45,391 bases of DNA from Saccharicrinis sp. (GTDB lineage Bacteria > Bacteroidota > Bacteroidia > Bacteroidales > Marinilabiliaceae), in assembly GCA_024635585.1 (NCBI GenBank), contig JAGXIP010000221.1, forward strand, positions 1 to 45,391. Direction: 5' to 3'. Position 1 is the stretch's first letter. Each line of letters starts with the position of its first letter. Below the pieces are notes generated by a model. It was not told where the DNA came from. It ran no database searches and worked only from the letters and a program-made list of their open reading frames with translations. Shown one piece after another: positions 26,844 through 35,144 of this stretch. The position numbers and the translations under genes are program-made.

Positions 26844-27099
26844 AAAAGATGTATTTGAACAGCTCAGTAAAGGCGCATTCATTTGCTCAAACAGCTCCAA
26901 ACTGGAGGTTCAAAAGTGGTATAACTATATCGATGAAAACTTCGATACGTTGTATGATTATTTCAATGAAATAAACTACATACTAAGCCCAGGCGATGAA
27001 TATTACCACTTTACCCGCCCCGAACAAAAAGTGAATATTACGCGCAAATTAGAACAGGCGTTTAGATGGATTGATATTGTTGATTTCAGATGTTTATGA
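26824..27099 (+). pseudogene. Truncated MksE-like condensin subunit
   Basis: 91 residues resembling the N-terminal half of MksE-type subunits: LSKGAFICSNSSKLEVQKW, YIDENFDTLYDYFNEINYIL, GDEYYHFTRPEQKVNITRK, AFRWIDIVDF, then an abrupt RCL stop. Relatives are about twice as long, so the gene looks 3'-truncated. No MksB-like ATPase follows. It may still be translated, since it overlaps rhuM by 20 bp. Confidence 0.5.
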
Positions 27100-27166
27100 C
27101 ATTAATTACCGAAGTGTTGCCCATGATTACCTATATTACAAATTTCATTTTGAATAATTTATAAAA

Positions 27167-27691
27167 CTAATCCTCCTTAACCCATTCCTCCACATCGCCA
27201 TTGTAAGAAATAGGGCTTCGGTCGTTGCTATTAATGCTTAAGGAAGCATTTTCTTTTCCGGCTATTTCCAGATAAAACTGATATTGATCGTTATCCTCTT
27301 TCATGCTAAAGGCAATTGTAATCTTACGTTTTTTATCATCCATTTTAAACTCCTTATTTTGCATTATCCCCTCGAAATGAAAACCACCTCGTTCACCAGG
27401 GGTAACACTGTAAGCCCTTCCAAAAAAAGGCATGCTCACAAAAGCACTGTCGCCCGATATTCGCAAATAATTGGGATTACTAAACAAATCCATATTTTTA
27501 TATCCCATCGGGAAAGCTCTTTGCGCAACAAACTCGATGGGTTTTTCTTTTATCATTACCTTCAATTGCTCAAAAGTTTGCATTTTACTTGAACGCTTAT
27601 CCAAAATCGTTGTTTCTGTACTTTGACACCATGCATCGGTAAACACAAAAAACAATGCAAGTACGAATACTACTTTTATATTTTTAACCAT
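27167..27691 (-). CDS. Secreted DUF4251-type protein
   Basis: 174 residues with an N-terminal signal peptide (VKNIKVVFVLALFFVFTDAWCQ, hydrophobic core at 7-17) and a body matching the Bacteroidetes DUF4251 family: NYLRISGDSAFVSMPFFGRAY, GGFHFEGIMQNKEF, ITIAFSMKEDNDQYQFYLEI. A Cys near the cleavage site could allow lipidation. Likely periplasmic beta-rich protein of unknown function. Confidence 0.85.
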   Translation of the reverse strand: MVKNIKVVFVLALFFVFTDAWCQSTETTILDKRSSKMQTFEQLKVMIKEKPIEFVAQRAFPMGYKNMDLFSNPNYLRISGDSAFVSMPFFGRAYSVTPGERGGFHFEGIMQNKEFKMDDKKRKITIAFSMKEDNDQYQFYLEIAGKENASLSINSNDRSPISYNGDVEEWVKED

Positions 27692-27755
27692 GACTTTATA
27701 ATAAATGGATTAACTACTTTTGCATCAATTTTAATACCATAAGATACAAAATCAA

Positions 27756-27953
27756 ATGAGCAACATTAAGCAAAATGGTGATTTTTCGACTAAATGTTTT
27801 GTTTGCGACAAGAAATTAGAGCAAAAAGAATTTAAAAACGAAATTACCAACTTGCCCGTTTGTGCACAATGTAAAGGCACAGAGCAGGAAAAAGCCAAAG
27901 AAAAAGAAGTCTTAGACTCGTTAGCAGATGGCTTTGTATGTGGGTGCATTTGA
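27756..27953 (+). CDS. Small zinc-ribbon-like protein
   Basis: 65 residues with two Cys pairs (CFVCDKKL and CAQCKG) about 20 residues apart and a Cys-Gly-Cys near the end, suggesting a single zinc ribbon. Function unknown. The short frame has a normal ATG and no signal peptide. A heptamer repeat begins exactly at its stop codon. Confidence 0.6.
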   Translation: MSNIKQNGDFSTKCFVCDKKLEQKEFKNEITNLPVCAQCKGTEQEKAKEKEVLDSLADGFVCGCI

Positions 27954-28055
27954 CAATTAGCAATTATCAATTAACAGTTATCAGTTATCAGTCAAGATTT
28001 AAACCACTATATTACTGTTTACTGATCACTGTTTACTGTTTACTGATCACTGAAT
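27954..28055. repeat. Two 7-bp-period arrays upstream of the ABC-F gene
   Basis: Six units of CARTTAT type at 27954-27995 and, after 18 bp, six units of ACTGTTT/ACTGATC at 28014-28055. Both have an exact 7-bp period. The second ends 8 bp before the ABC-F start codon, so changes in length would move the ribosome-binding region. Confidence 0.75.
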
Positions 28056-28063
28056 ACTAAAAA

Positions 28064-29932
28064 ATGAATTACCTTTCTGTAGAAAACCTAACCCATCATT
28101 GGGGCGATATACAACTTTTCGACAACTTGACCTTTGGGGTGTCGGAGGGACAAAAAATTGGTTTGATTGCCCGCAATGGAGCTGGTAAAACCACCCTACT
28201 CAATATTCTGGCCGGTGTGCTGCCCAACGAAAGCGGACAGGTGACCTACCGCAAAGGCATTTCTGTGGGTTATTTGCAACAGCTTCCCGCTTTAAATCCC
28301 GACCATACTGTCATGGAGGAGATATTCGCCTCTGACAATCCGCAAGTAATAGCCATAAGAGCCTACGAGAAGGCACTGATTGATGAAAACCACGATGAAC
28401 TGGGAGATCTAATTCAGGAGCTGGACAAGCTCAATGCATGGGATTTTGAATCAAAGATTAAACTTATCCTCTCGCAGCTTAAGATCACCAATTTCGACCA
28501 GCAGATTGGACAGCTATCTGGGGGACAGAAAAAGAGGGTGGCACTGGCCAATATCCTTATTAATGAGCCGCAGTTTTTAATATTGGATGAGCCCACCAAC
28601 CACCTGGATTTGGAGATGATAGAATGGTTGGAAGCCTATTTGGAGCGCTCACGATGTACATTAATGATGGTGACCCACGACCGTTACTTTTTAGACCGTG
28701 TGTGCAACGAAATAATAGAGCTGGCCGACCAAACACTTTATCCATACAAAGGCAACTACGCAAACTTTCTGGAAAAACGAGATGAACGAATCCAAACCCA
28801 TAGTGCCCAAGTTGATAAAGCCAAAAACCTACTCAAAAAAGAGCAAGATTGGATGAATCGTATGCCTCAGGCACGCGCCACCAAGGCAAAATACAGGATT
28901 GATGCCTTTTACGATTTAAAGAAAAAAGCCAACAGCGGCACCACCGAACAGAGCTTGAATTTGGATATCCAATCGGCACGTTTGGGCAAAAAAATTATCG
29001 AATGCCATAACGTAAGCAAGGCTTATGGCGACTTAAAGATATTGGAAGATTTTAGCTACAAGTTTGCCCAAGGCGAAAAAGTGGGTATCATCGGTAAAAA
29101 CGGAACTGGGAAAACCACTTTCTTAAATATTTTAACCAGTGCCATGGAGCCCGATAGTGGCTATCTGGAAACGGGCGAAACCGTGGTGGTGGGTCATTAC
29201 CGCCAGAGCGGAATGGATATTGACCCCTCCAAAAGAGTATTGGATGTTATCTCTGATATCTCAGAAAATATTACGGTAGGATCGGGTAGCACCATGAGTC
29301 CATCGGCATTTCTCCGCTATTTTCTATTTCCTAACGAAATGCATCACGTGTTGGTTGAAAAAATTAGCGGTGGTGAAAAGAAACGGCTGTACCTAATGAC
29401 GGTATTGATGAAGAACCCTAACTTTTTGATTCTGGATGAGCCTACCAACGATTTGGATATTTTCACCCTAGCCCTGTTGGAAGAATATCTGCTGAACTTT
29501 AAAGGATGCGTGCTCATTGTATCGCACGACCGCTATTTTATGGACAGAATAGTGGATCATCTTTTTGTATTCGAAGGACAGGGGGTCATCAAGGATTTTC
29601 CGGGTAACTACTCCATTTATCATGATTTTAAAACGGAGGAAGAAAAGGAGCTTCGGAAATTAGAGAAGCAGGCCAAGAAAGAACCCGCCAAACCAATTCC
29701 TACCAAAGAAAAAGCACGTAAGCTAAGCTTTAAGGAAAAAAAGGAGATGGAGGATTTGGAAAAAGAAATTGCAAAACTAAATACCGAAAAAGAAAACATT
29801 GAAAACGAAATGAACTCCGGCACATTAGATGCCGAAGTACTTACCGACAAAGCAAAACGCCTAAGCACCATCATGGAGTTGGTGGACGAAAAAGAAATGC
29901 GCTGGTTGGAGTTGAGCGAGATTGAAGAGTAG
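28064..29932 (+). CDS. ABC-F ATPase (Uup-like)
   Basis: 622 residues with two ABC domains and no transmembrane part. Walker A: GLIARNGAGKTTLLN and GIIGKNGTGKTTFLN; signatures: LSGGQKKRVALA and ISGGEKKRLYLM; Walker B: LILDEPTNHLD and LILDEPTNDLD. A charged linker follows the first domain, and the C-terminus is a Lys/Glu coiled coil as in Uup. Family members act on ribosomes, relieving stalls or antibiotic effects. Confidence 0.95.
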   Translation: MNYLSVENLTHHWGDIQLFDNLTFGVSEGQKIGLIARNGAGKTTLLNILAGVLPNESGQVTYRKGISVGYLQQLPALNPDHTVMEEIFASDNPQVIAIRAYEKALIDENHDELGDLIQELDKLNAWDFESKIKLILSQLKITNFDQQIGQLSGGQKKRVALANILINEPQFLILDEPTNHLDLEMIEWLEAYLERSRCTLMMVTHDRYFLDRVCNEIIELADQTLYPYKGNYANFLEKRDERIQTHSAQVDKAKNLLKKEQDWMNRMPQARATKAKYRIDAFYDLKKKANSGTTEQSLNLDIQSARLGKKIIECHNVSKAYGDLKILEDFSYKFAQGEKVGIIGKNGTGKTTFLNILTSAMEPDSGYLETGETVVVGHYRQSGMDIDPSKRVLDVISDISENITVGSGSTMSPSAFLRYFLFPNEMHHVLVEKISGGEKKRLYLMTVLMKNPNFLILDEPTNDLDIFTLALLEEYLLNFKGCVLIVSHDRYFMDRIVDHLFVFEGQGVIKDFPGNYSIYHDFKTEEEKELRKLEKQAKKEPAKPIPTKEKARKLSFKEKKEMEDLEKEIAKLNTEKENIENEMNSGTLDAEVLTDKAKRLSTIMELVDEKEMRWLELSEIEE

Positions 29933-29992
29933 CGATAAATGTTGACTTATTGAGGGATTGCAATGCCAATTTGAGATGTGATTGCATCTTAG

Positions 29993-30141
29993 CTACCCCA
30001 AACCTCCCGCACGACTGCGGGACAGGCTCTAAAGGGGCTTTGATTTACAGCTTTTCAATGAAGTTTGAAAGTATATCCCCATGAGAATAGAATTCTCTTA
30101 TTTGAAGAGTGCCCAAGTCCCCTTTAGGGGATTTAGGGGTA
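29993..30141. repeat. MITE-like intergenic inverted repeat
   Basis: Imperfect inverted arms around 29993-30042 (CTACCCCAAACC ... CTCTAAAGGGGCTTTG) and 30114-30141 (AAGTCCCCTTTAGGGG then ATTTAGGGGT) bracket about 70 bp. Inside the left arm sits a small palindrome CCCGCACGACTGCGGG (30006-30021). This is typical of non-coding mobile repeats; no transposase is present. Confidence 0.55.
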
Positions 30142-30331
30142 AAACAGGAAAATTTACGACTTGGGTAAGCCTGACGAAATCATCTTAAAATAGCAATAAG
30201 CATCAATTTACTACCCCCTATAACTTTCCATTTATCACTAAACAAAGCTTAGTGCTTACAAAATAATAGTAAGCAAACTAAATTTTAACTATTTTTTTAC
30301 CCAAAAAATTTTCTTGCAAAATTTTTTATAC

Positions 30332-30339
30332 TACATTTG
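30332..30339 (+). promoter_or_regulatory. -7 element of the aromatic operon
   Basis: TACATTTG matches TAnnTTTG exactly and lies 21 bp before the leader-peptide ATG. A good -33 TTTG at the usual distance is not visible. Confidence 0.6.
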
Positions 30340-30359
30340 CACGCAATAAACAAGACAAG

Positions 30360-30437
30360 ATGACTCACATTGTATTTTTTTACAGCTTTTATTTTTACTT
30401 TTTTGGATTCTGTAATCAAAGAGAGGTGGGTAAATAG
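30360..30437 (+). CDS. Phe/Tyr-rich leader peptide
   Basis: A 25-residue frame, MTHIVFFYSFYFYFFGF followed by CNQREVGK. In the segment FFYSFYFYFFGF ten of twelve residues are Phe or Tyr. It precedes an attenuator and the phenylalanine/tyrosine biosynthesis operon. Scarcity of charged tRNA-Phe or tRNA-Tyr would stall the ribosome here. Confidence 0.9.
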   Translation: MTHIVFFYSFYFYFFGFCNQREVGK

Positions 30438-30494
30438 TATATAAATTTTAACAAAAAATTTAAAGTCCCGCCTTACACAGGTGGGACTTTTTTT
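30424..30494 (+). terminator. Attenuator of the Phe/Tyr operon with antiterminator
   Basis: Terminator: arms 30462-30472 and 30480-30490 pair over 11 bp (AAAGTCCCGCC with GGTGGGACTTT), 7-nt loop, then T run to 30494. Antiterminator: AGGTGGG at 30424-30430, at the end of the leader frame, can pair with CCCGCCT at 30467-30473, part of the terminator 5' arm. A ribosome stalled at the aromatic codons leaves 30424-30430 free and permits read-through. Confidence 0.9.
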
Positions 30495-30548
30495 ATTTTA
30501 AGCATACAACAAATAAACGGGATTAATATATGTTTGTAATATACTCCG

Positions 30549-31457
30549 ATGATGAAGAAAACTAAAAAAATAGCAATACAAGGTGGCGGCGGCTCAAACC
30601 ACGAAATTGCTGCCAAGGCCTACTTTGAAACCAATGATATTGAAACTGTGGAATGTAATTCTTTTGAAGAACTTTTCGCAACCTTGAAAAAAGATAGTTC
30701 CGTCTACGGTATAATAGCCATCGAAAACACTTTGGTGGGCAGCATTTTGCAAAATTACACCTTGCTAAAGGATTCTGGTTTGGTAATCATTGGCGAATAC
30801 AAACTGCGCATTAAACATCAACTATTGGCATTGCCCGGTCAAACCATCCAGGATATCACCGAGGTTCACTCCCACCCTATGGCATTGGCACAGTGCACGG
30901 AGTTCTTCAAGCAATATCCTCATATTAAAATGATATCTCGCGACGATACAGCCCTGAGCGGCAAATGGATCCGCGACAACCAACTAAAAGGCATGGCTGC
31001 CATAGCTCCACAGCTGGCTGCCGAAAAATATAACCTGGAAATAATTGCCAAAGACATAGAAACCAACAAACGTAACTTTACACGCTTCCTGATTATATCC
31101 GACAAAGGAAAGATAGAAGTGGAAGAACTCTTGATGGAGAACAAAGTTAATAAGTCGTCCTTGGTTTTTTCCCTTCCTCACTCCGAAGGAAGCCTCTCCA
31201 AGGTGCTTTCGGTATTGGCCTTTTATAATATCAACCTATCTAAAATACAATCGCTTCCTATTGTTGGGCAGGAATGGGAATATTTGTTTTACATCGATTT
31301 AGTTTTTGAAGATTACAACCGATACTTGCAATCCTTGGATGCAATCCGCCCGCTAACCAAAAACCTAAAAAGCCTGGGCGAATATCACGTTTGCAAAAGA
31401 TCCTACGATACGGTGAGCAACGACAACAGGTCTCTTTCTGAACAAAAAACATTTTAA
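30549..31457 (+). CDS. pheA: Prephenate dehydratase
   Basis: 302 residues. It converts prephenate to phenylpyruvate in Phe synthesis. The catalytic domain shows AIQGGGGSNHEIAAKAYF, GIIAIENTLVGSILQNY, and the TRF motif in TNKRNFTRFLIIS; a C-terminal ACT domain (SLVFSLPHSEGSLSKVL) gives Phe feedback control in the family. It is the first structural gene after the attenuator. ATGATG at 30549 offers two adjacent starts. Confidence 0.95.
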   Translation: MMKKTKKIAIQGGGGSNHEIAAKAYFETNDIETVECNSFEELFATLKKDSSVYGIIAIENTLVGSILQNYTLLKDSGLVIIGEYKLRIKHQLLALPGQTIQDITEVHSHPMALAQCTEFFKQYPHIKMISRDDTALSGKWIRDNQLKGMAAIAPQLAAEKYNLEIIAKDIETNKRNFTRFLIISDKGKIEVEELLMENKVNKSSLVFSLPHSEGSLSKVLSVLAFYNINLSKIQSLPIVGQEWEYLFYIDLVFEDYNRYLQSLDAIRPLTKNLKSLGEYHVCKRSYDTVSNDNRSLSEQKTF

Positions 31458-31459
31458 TC

Positions 31460-32626
31460 ATGCAAATTCAGCCAGCCAATCGCATAAGCGAAGTACAAGA
31501 ATACTATTTCTCAAAAAAATTGAGAGAGATAGACCAAATGCGCCAACAAGGCATAAGCGTTATCAACTTGGGCATTGGCAACCCCGACAGACCGCCACAT
31601 GCCGAAGTATTGGATACGCTTCACCAAACTTCTTCGGATCCAGATAATCATGGATACCAAAGTTACATTGGTGTTGCAGAGTTACGCAACGCTTATGCGC
31701 AGTGGTACAAAACGTACTTTAAGGTTGAGCTGAACCCCGCCAACGAAATTCTACCGCTGATAGGTTCCAAAGAGGGTATCATGCATGTTTCGATGGCTTT
31801 TTTAAATCCTGGCGATCAGGTTTTGATTCCCAATCCTGGCTATCCCACCTATGCTTCGGTATCGAACCTGGTAGAAGCCAAAATGATAAGCTACGATCTG
31901 GAAGAGCATCTGAATTGGCAACCCGATTTTGATAAATTGGAAGCCATGGATCTGAGCAAGGTGAAAATGATGTGGGTTAATTATCCTAACATGCCAACGG
32001 GTGCCAATGCCACTTTGGAGCTATTTGAGAAACTGGTACGTTTTGGTAAAAAGCACAACATACTTATTTGCAACGACAACCCATACAGTTTTATATTAAA
32101 CGAAGATCCGTTGAGTATTTTTCGCATTGAGGGTGCCAAGGACATTTGCATTGAGCTAAACTCTTTGAGTAAATCGCACAATATGGCCGGATGGCGCGTG
32201 GGCATGGTAGCTGCCGCCCCCGAATTTATTCAGTACATTATTCGTGTAAAAAGCAACATGGACAGCGGCATGTTTAAACCCTTACAATTAGCTGCTGCAA
32301 AAGCATTGAGTTTAGATAAGGACTGGTACAAAGAAGTGAACCGTGGCTATTTGGAACGTAGAGAACTGGCTTGGCAAATAATGGATATGTTGGGTTGCAG
32401 CTACAGCAAAAACCAATCGGGCATGTTTATCTGGGCCAAAATACCGCAGCAAATAGAATCGTCGGAAAAGTTATCGGACGAGATATTAAACAATGCCCGT
32501 GTTTTTATTACACCGGGTAGTATTTTTGGCAGCCAAGGCAATAGATATATCCGCATTTCCCTTTGCTCATCAATGGAAGTACTAAAGGAATCGATACAAA
32601 GAATAAAGCAAAACTATTACGCATAG
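31460..32626 (+). CDS. Class I aminotransferase, probably aromatic
   Basis: 388 residues, fold-type I PLP enzyme: GIGNPDRPPH, PGYPTY, NYPNMPTGA, NDNPYSF, and the PLP-binding Lys in SLSKSHNMAGWRVG, with the late Arg in RYIRISLC. It lies 2 bp behind pheA, so it very likely transaminates phenylpyruvate and hydroxyphenylpyruvate in this operon. Sequence alone could also fit a LL-diaminopimelate-type aminotransferase; context favours the aromatic role. Confidence 0.9.
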   Translation: MQIQPANRISEVQEYYFSKKLREIDQMRQQGISVINLGIGNPDRPPHAEVLDTLHQTSSDPDNHGYQSYIGVAELRNAYAQWYKTYFKVELNPANEILPLIGSKEGIMHVSMAFLNPGDQVLIPNPGYPTYASVSNLVEAKMISYDLEEHLNWQPDFDKLEAMDLSKVKMMWVNYPNMPTGANATLELFEKLVRFGKKHNILICNDNPYSFILNEDPLSIFRIEGAKDICIELNSLSKSHNMAGWRVGMVAAAPEFIQYIIRVKSNMDSGMFKPLQLAAAKALSLDKDWYKEVNRGYLERRELAWQIMDMLGCSYSKNQSGMFIWAKIPQQIESSEKLSDEILNNARVFITPGSIFGSQGNRYIRISLCSSMEVLKESIQRIKQNYYA

Positions 32627-32711
32627 GCGGATAGCAATCTCCATATGCCAGATAGCTTAAATAATTAATTACGAAATAAATTTATTTACCTGAATACATA
32701 AAAATACGACT

Positions 32712-33800
32712 ATGAATAAGATGATACCATTAGACCTTGAAAAAATCAGTCTTCCTGGTTTGGAGCTGGAACGCCCCTGGATGATTGCAGGCCCATGCAG
32801 TGCCGAAACAGAAGAGCAGGTGTTAGAAACTGCCAAACAACTGTCGGCAGCTGGATATAAAATTTTTAGAGCTGGCATTTGGAAGCCTCGTACCCGTCCA
32901 GGTGCTTTTGAAGGTGTGGGCACCTTAGGTTTGCCTTGGTTAAAAAGAGGAAAAGAAGAAACAGGGATGTTCGTAGGCACCGAGGTAGCCAATGCGCACC
33001 ATGTTTTTGAAGCCATCAAAGCAGGTATCGATATTCTTTGGATAGGCGCACGCACAACCGCTAATCCTTTTGCCGTTCAGGAAATTGCCGATGCCCTTAA
33101 AGGTGTTGACCTGCCCGTTTTGGTGAAAAACCCCGTAAACCCCGACCTTGAACTTTGGATTGGAGCGCTGGAACGAATCAACCAGGCAGGTATCAAAAAA
33201 CTGGCGGCCATCCATCGCGGTTTCTCTACCTACGATAAAACCAAATACCGTAACCATCCGCAATGGCAAATTCCTATTGAGCTAAAAAGACGTATTCCTA
33301 ATTTACCCATCCTCTGCGACCCATCGCACATAGGCGGTAAAAGTGAATTGATTTACGAAATTTCGCAAGAAGCCATGGACCTTGATTTTGATGGTTTAAT
33401 TGTTGAGTCGCACCGTTGCCCTGCAAAAGCATGGAGCGATGCCAGCCAGCAAGTTACACCTGATGAGCTAAAGGCCATTACCGATAAGATCATACTCCGT
33501 GCACCCCAAATTGGCGGAAAACCACGTGTTACCCTCGATGAGTTACGTCAAGAAATTGATAAGCTGGACGACTCAGTACTGGAGATACTTCAGAAAAGAA
33601 TGGAGATATCAGAGGCCATCGGTATCTATAAAAAAGAAAATAACATTACCATTTTGCAAACACGTCGCTACGACGAAATTATGAACAACCGGAAGGAACG
33701 CGGTGCAAAACTTGGTTTGTCGGAAGATTTCCTAACTGCCCTGTTTGAAGACATTCATGAGGAGTCAGTGGCCCGTCAGAATAAGATAATGAATAAATAA
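32712..33800 (+). CDS. DAHP synthase / chorismate mutase fusion
   Basis: 362 residues. Residues 1-265 form a KDO8PS-like type I DAHP synthase (PWMIAGPCSAETEEQV, FRAGIWKPRTRPGAFEG, WIGARTTANPFAVQ, LVKNPVNPD, AIHRGFSTY, CDPSHIGGK, GLIVESHRCP); residues 275-362 form an AroQ-type chorismate mutase (LDELRQEIDKLDDSVLEIL and KKENNITILQTRR). The fusion, common in Bacteroidetes, commits carbon to aromatics and feeds prephenate to the neighbours. Confidence 0.95.
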   Translation: MNKMIPLDLEKISLPGLELERPWMIAGPCSAETEEQVLETAKQLSAAGYKIFRAGIWKPRTRPGAFEGVGTLGLPWLKRGKEETGMFVGTEVANAHHVFEAIKAGIDILWIGARTTANPFAVQEIADALKGVDLPVLVKNPVNPDLELWIGALERINQAGIKKLAAIHRGFSTYDKTKYRNHPQWQIPIELKRRIPNLPILCDPSHIGGKSELIYEISQEAMDLDFDGLIVESHRCPAKAWSDASQQVTPDELKAITDKIILRAPQIGGKPRVTLDELRQEIDKLDDSVLEILQKRMEISEAIGIYKKENNITILQTRRYDEIMNNRKERGAKLGLSEDFLTALFEDIHEESVARQNKIMNK

Positions 33801-33808
33801 AAAAATAA

Positions 33809-34060
33809 GTATCAAGATATGAGTATCAAGTATCAAAGCCTGTCCCGCCAAAGCGGGGATGTGAGTATGGAGACTGAAAAATTAGACGAATACATCCTCT
33901 CACTCAATACCATGTACTTTGTACTTGATTCTTGATTCTTGATTCTTGATACTTGATTCTTGACACTTGATACTTGATACTTTGTACTTAATTCTTTGTA
34001 CTTGATACTTGATACTTGATACTTGATACTTTGTACTTGATACTTGATACTTGATACTTT
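33809..34060. repeat. Heptamer minisatellite between the DAHP synthase and tyrA genes
   Basis: About 20 consecutive 7-bp units of TACTTGA and variants (TTCTTGA, TACTTTG) at 33915-34060, ending 8 bp before the next start codon. At 33809-33838 four units of the reverse-complement type (AGTATCA) occur, so the two blocks can pair. A small palindrome CCCGC-CAAA-GCGGG (33844-33857) lies between them. Confidence 0.9.
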
Positions 34061-34068
34061 TATAAAAT

Positions 34069-34845
34069 ATGAAAATATGCATACTGGGTGCTGGTAAAAT
34101 GGGCACATGGCTTACCGATGCACTTTGCTTGAGCCATGATGTAGCTATTTACGATCCCAACTTTGAGAAACTGAAATATATTTTCAATACGCGTCGCCTA
34201 ACCAAACTCAACGAAATAACTGAGTTTGAACCGGAGCTATTGATTAATGCGGTTACGCTAAAATTTACCATCGCGGCATTTGACGAGGTACTTCCTTATT
34301 TGCCCAAGAGCTGTATTATTTCTGATATTTCATCCGTAAAAACGGGATTTCAGGAATACTACGATAAAACTGGTATGCGCTATGTTTCTACCCATCCCAT
34401 GTTTGGCCCTACTTTTGGAAACTTAAAAGCACTGCGCGAGCACCATGCCATCATCATTTCGCAAGGCGACCATTTGGGTAAGGCCTTTTTTAAAGATTTT
34501 TTTGGCAGCCTGGGACTCAACATCCATGAGTATTCGTTTATTCAGCATGATGAAACCATTGCTTATTCCTTGTCCATCCCCTTTTCATCCACTTTGGTTT
34601 TTGCATCCGTTATGAAAAAACAAGATGCGCCCGGAACTACCTTTCACAAGCACCTGGATATTGCCAAAGGACTATTGAGCGAGGACGATTATCTCCTTTC
34701 CGAAATTCTGTTTAACCCCTTCACCGCCGGTCAGGTTGAGAAAATAAGGTTGAAACTAAAGGAATTATTGCATATTATTGAGGATAAGGATTCGGCTAAG
34801 ATGAGAGCATTTTTAGCCGAAGTCAGAGGGAATATTCAGGATTAG
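34069..34845 (+). CDS. tyrA: Prephenate dehydrogenase
   Basis: 258 residues. An NAD(P)-binding Rossmann start (ICILGAGKMGTWLTDAL), ISDISSVKTGFQEYY, and the family THPMFGPT motif identify prephenate dehydrogenase, which makes 4-hydroxyphenylpyruvate for Tyr. No C-terminal ACT domain is present. It closes the Phe/Tyr operon but is separated from the upstream gene by a 250-bp repeat, so its expression may be partly independent. Confidence 0.92.
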   Translation: MKICILGAGKMGTWLTDALCLSHDVAIYDPNFEKLKYIFNTRRLTKLNEITEFEPELLINAVTLKFTIAAFDEVLPYLPKSCIISDISSVKTGFQEYYDKTGMRYVSTHPMFGPTFGNLKALREHHAIIISQGDHLGKAFFKDFFGSLGLNIHEYSFIQHDETIAYSLSIPFSSTLVFASVMKKQDAPGTTFHKHLDIAKGLLSEDDYLLSEILFNPFTAGQVEKIRLKLKELLHIIEDKDSAKMRAFLAEVRGNIQD

Positions 34846-35088
34846 GAGGAAGAGCAAAAATAAAGAGGGATAAAACAAATAAAAGCATCTAGCCATAAAC
34901 AAACTGAGGAGATAGACAAGTAGAAGTATTTCATAGCAGGCAAAATCTAGATTACGTAAACCAAAGTAATCTTTTTTCGATTCGCTTTTTTTAATGAAGT
35001 TCTGTTACCACATTAAAAGCTTCAAGCAAAGAGGTCGAAAACCATTTTATTCGACTTAATCGTAAACATTTTTGAGCAAAACCTTAAC

Positions 35089-35096
35089 TAAATTTG
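35089..35096 (+). promoter_or_regulatory. -7 element upstream of the sensor kinase
   Basis: TAAATTTG matches TAnnTTTG exactly, 48 bp before the ATG. A TTTG lies at 35071-35074, only 14 bp upstream, closer than usual. Confidence 0.45.
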
Positions 35097-35144
35097 TGTT
35101 TTTGCGTAAGAATACTTTAGATTCAATTGAAGCAAAATTGTACG

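Noticed and set aside
33833-34108. Minus-strand frames of 68-91 codons over the heptamer array
   Set aside because: Their repetitive KYQVSS-type protein is a by-product of the 7-bp repeat, and they overlap the tyrA start.
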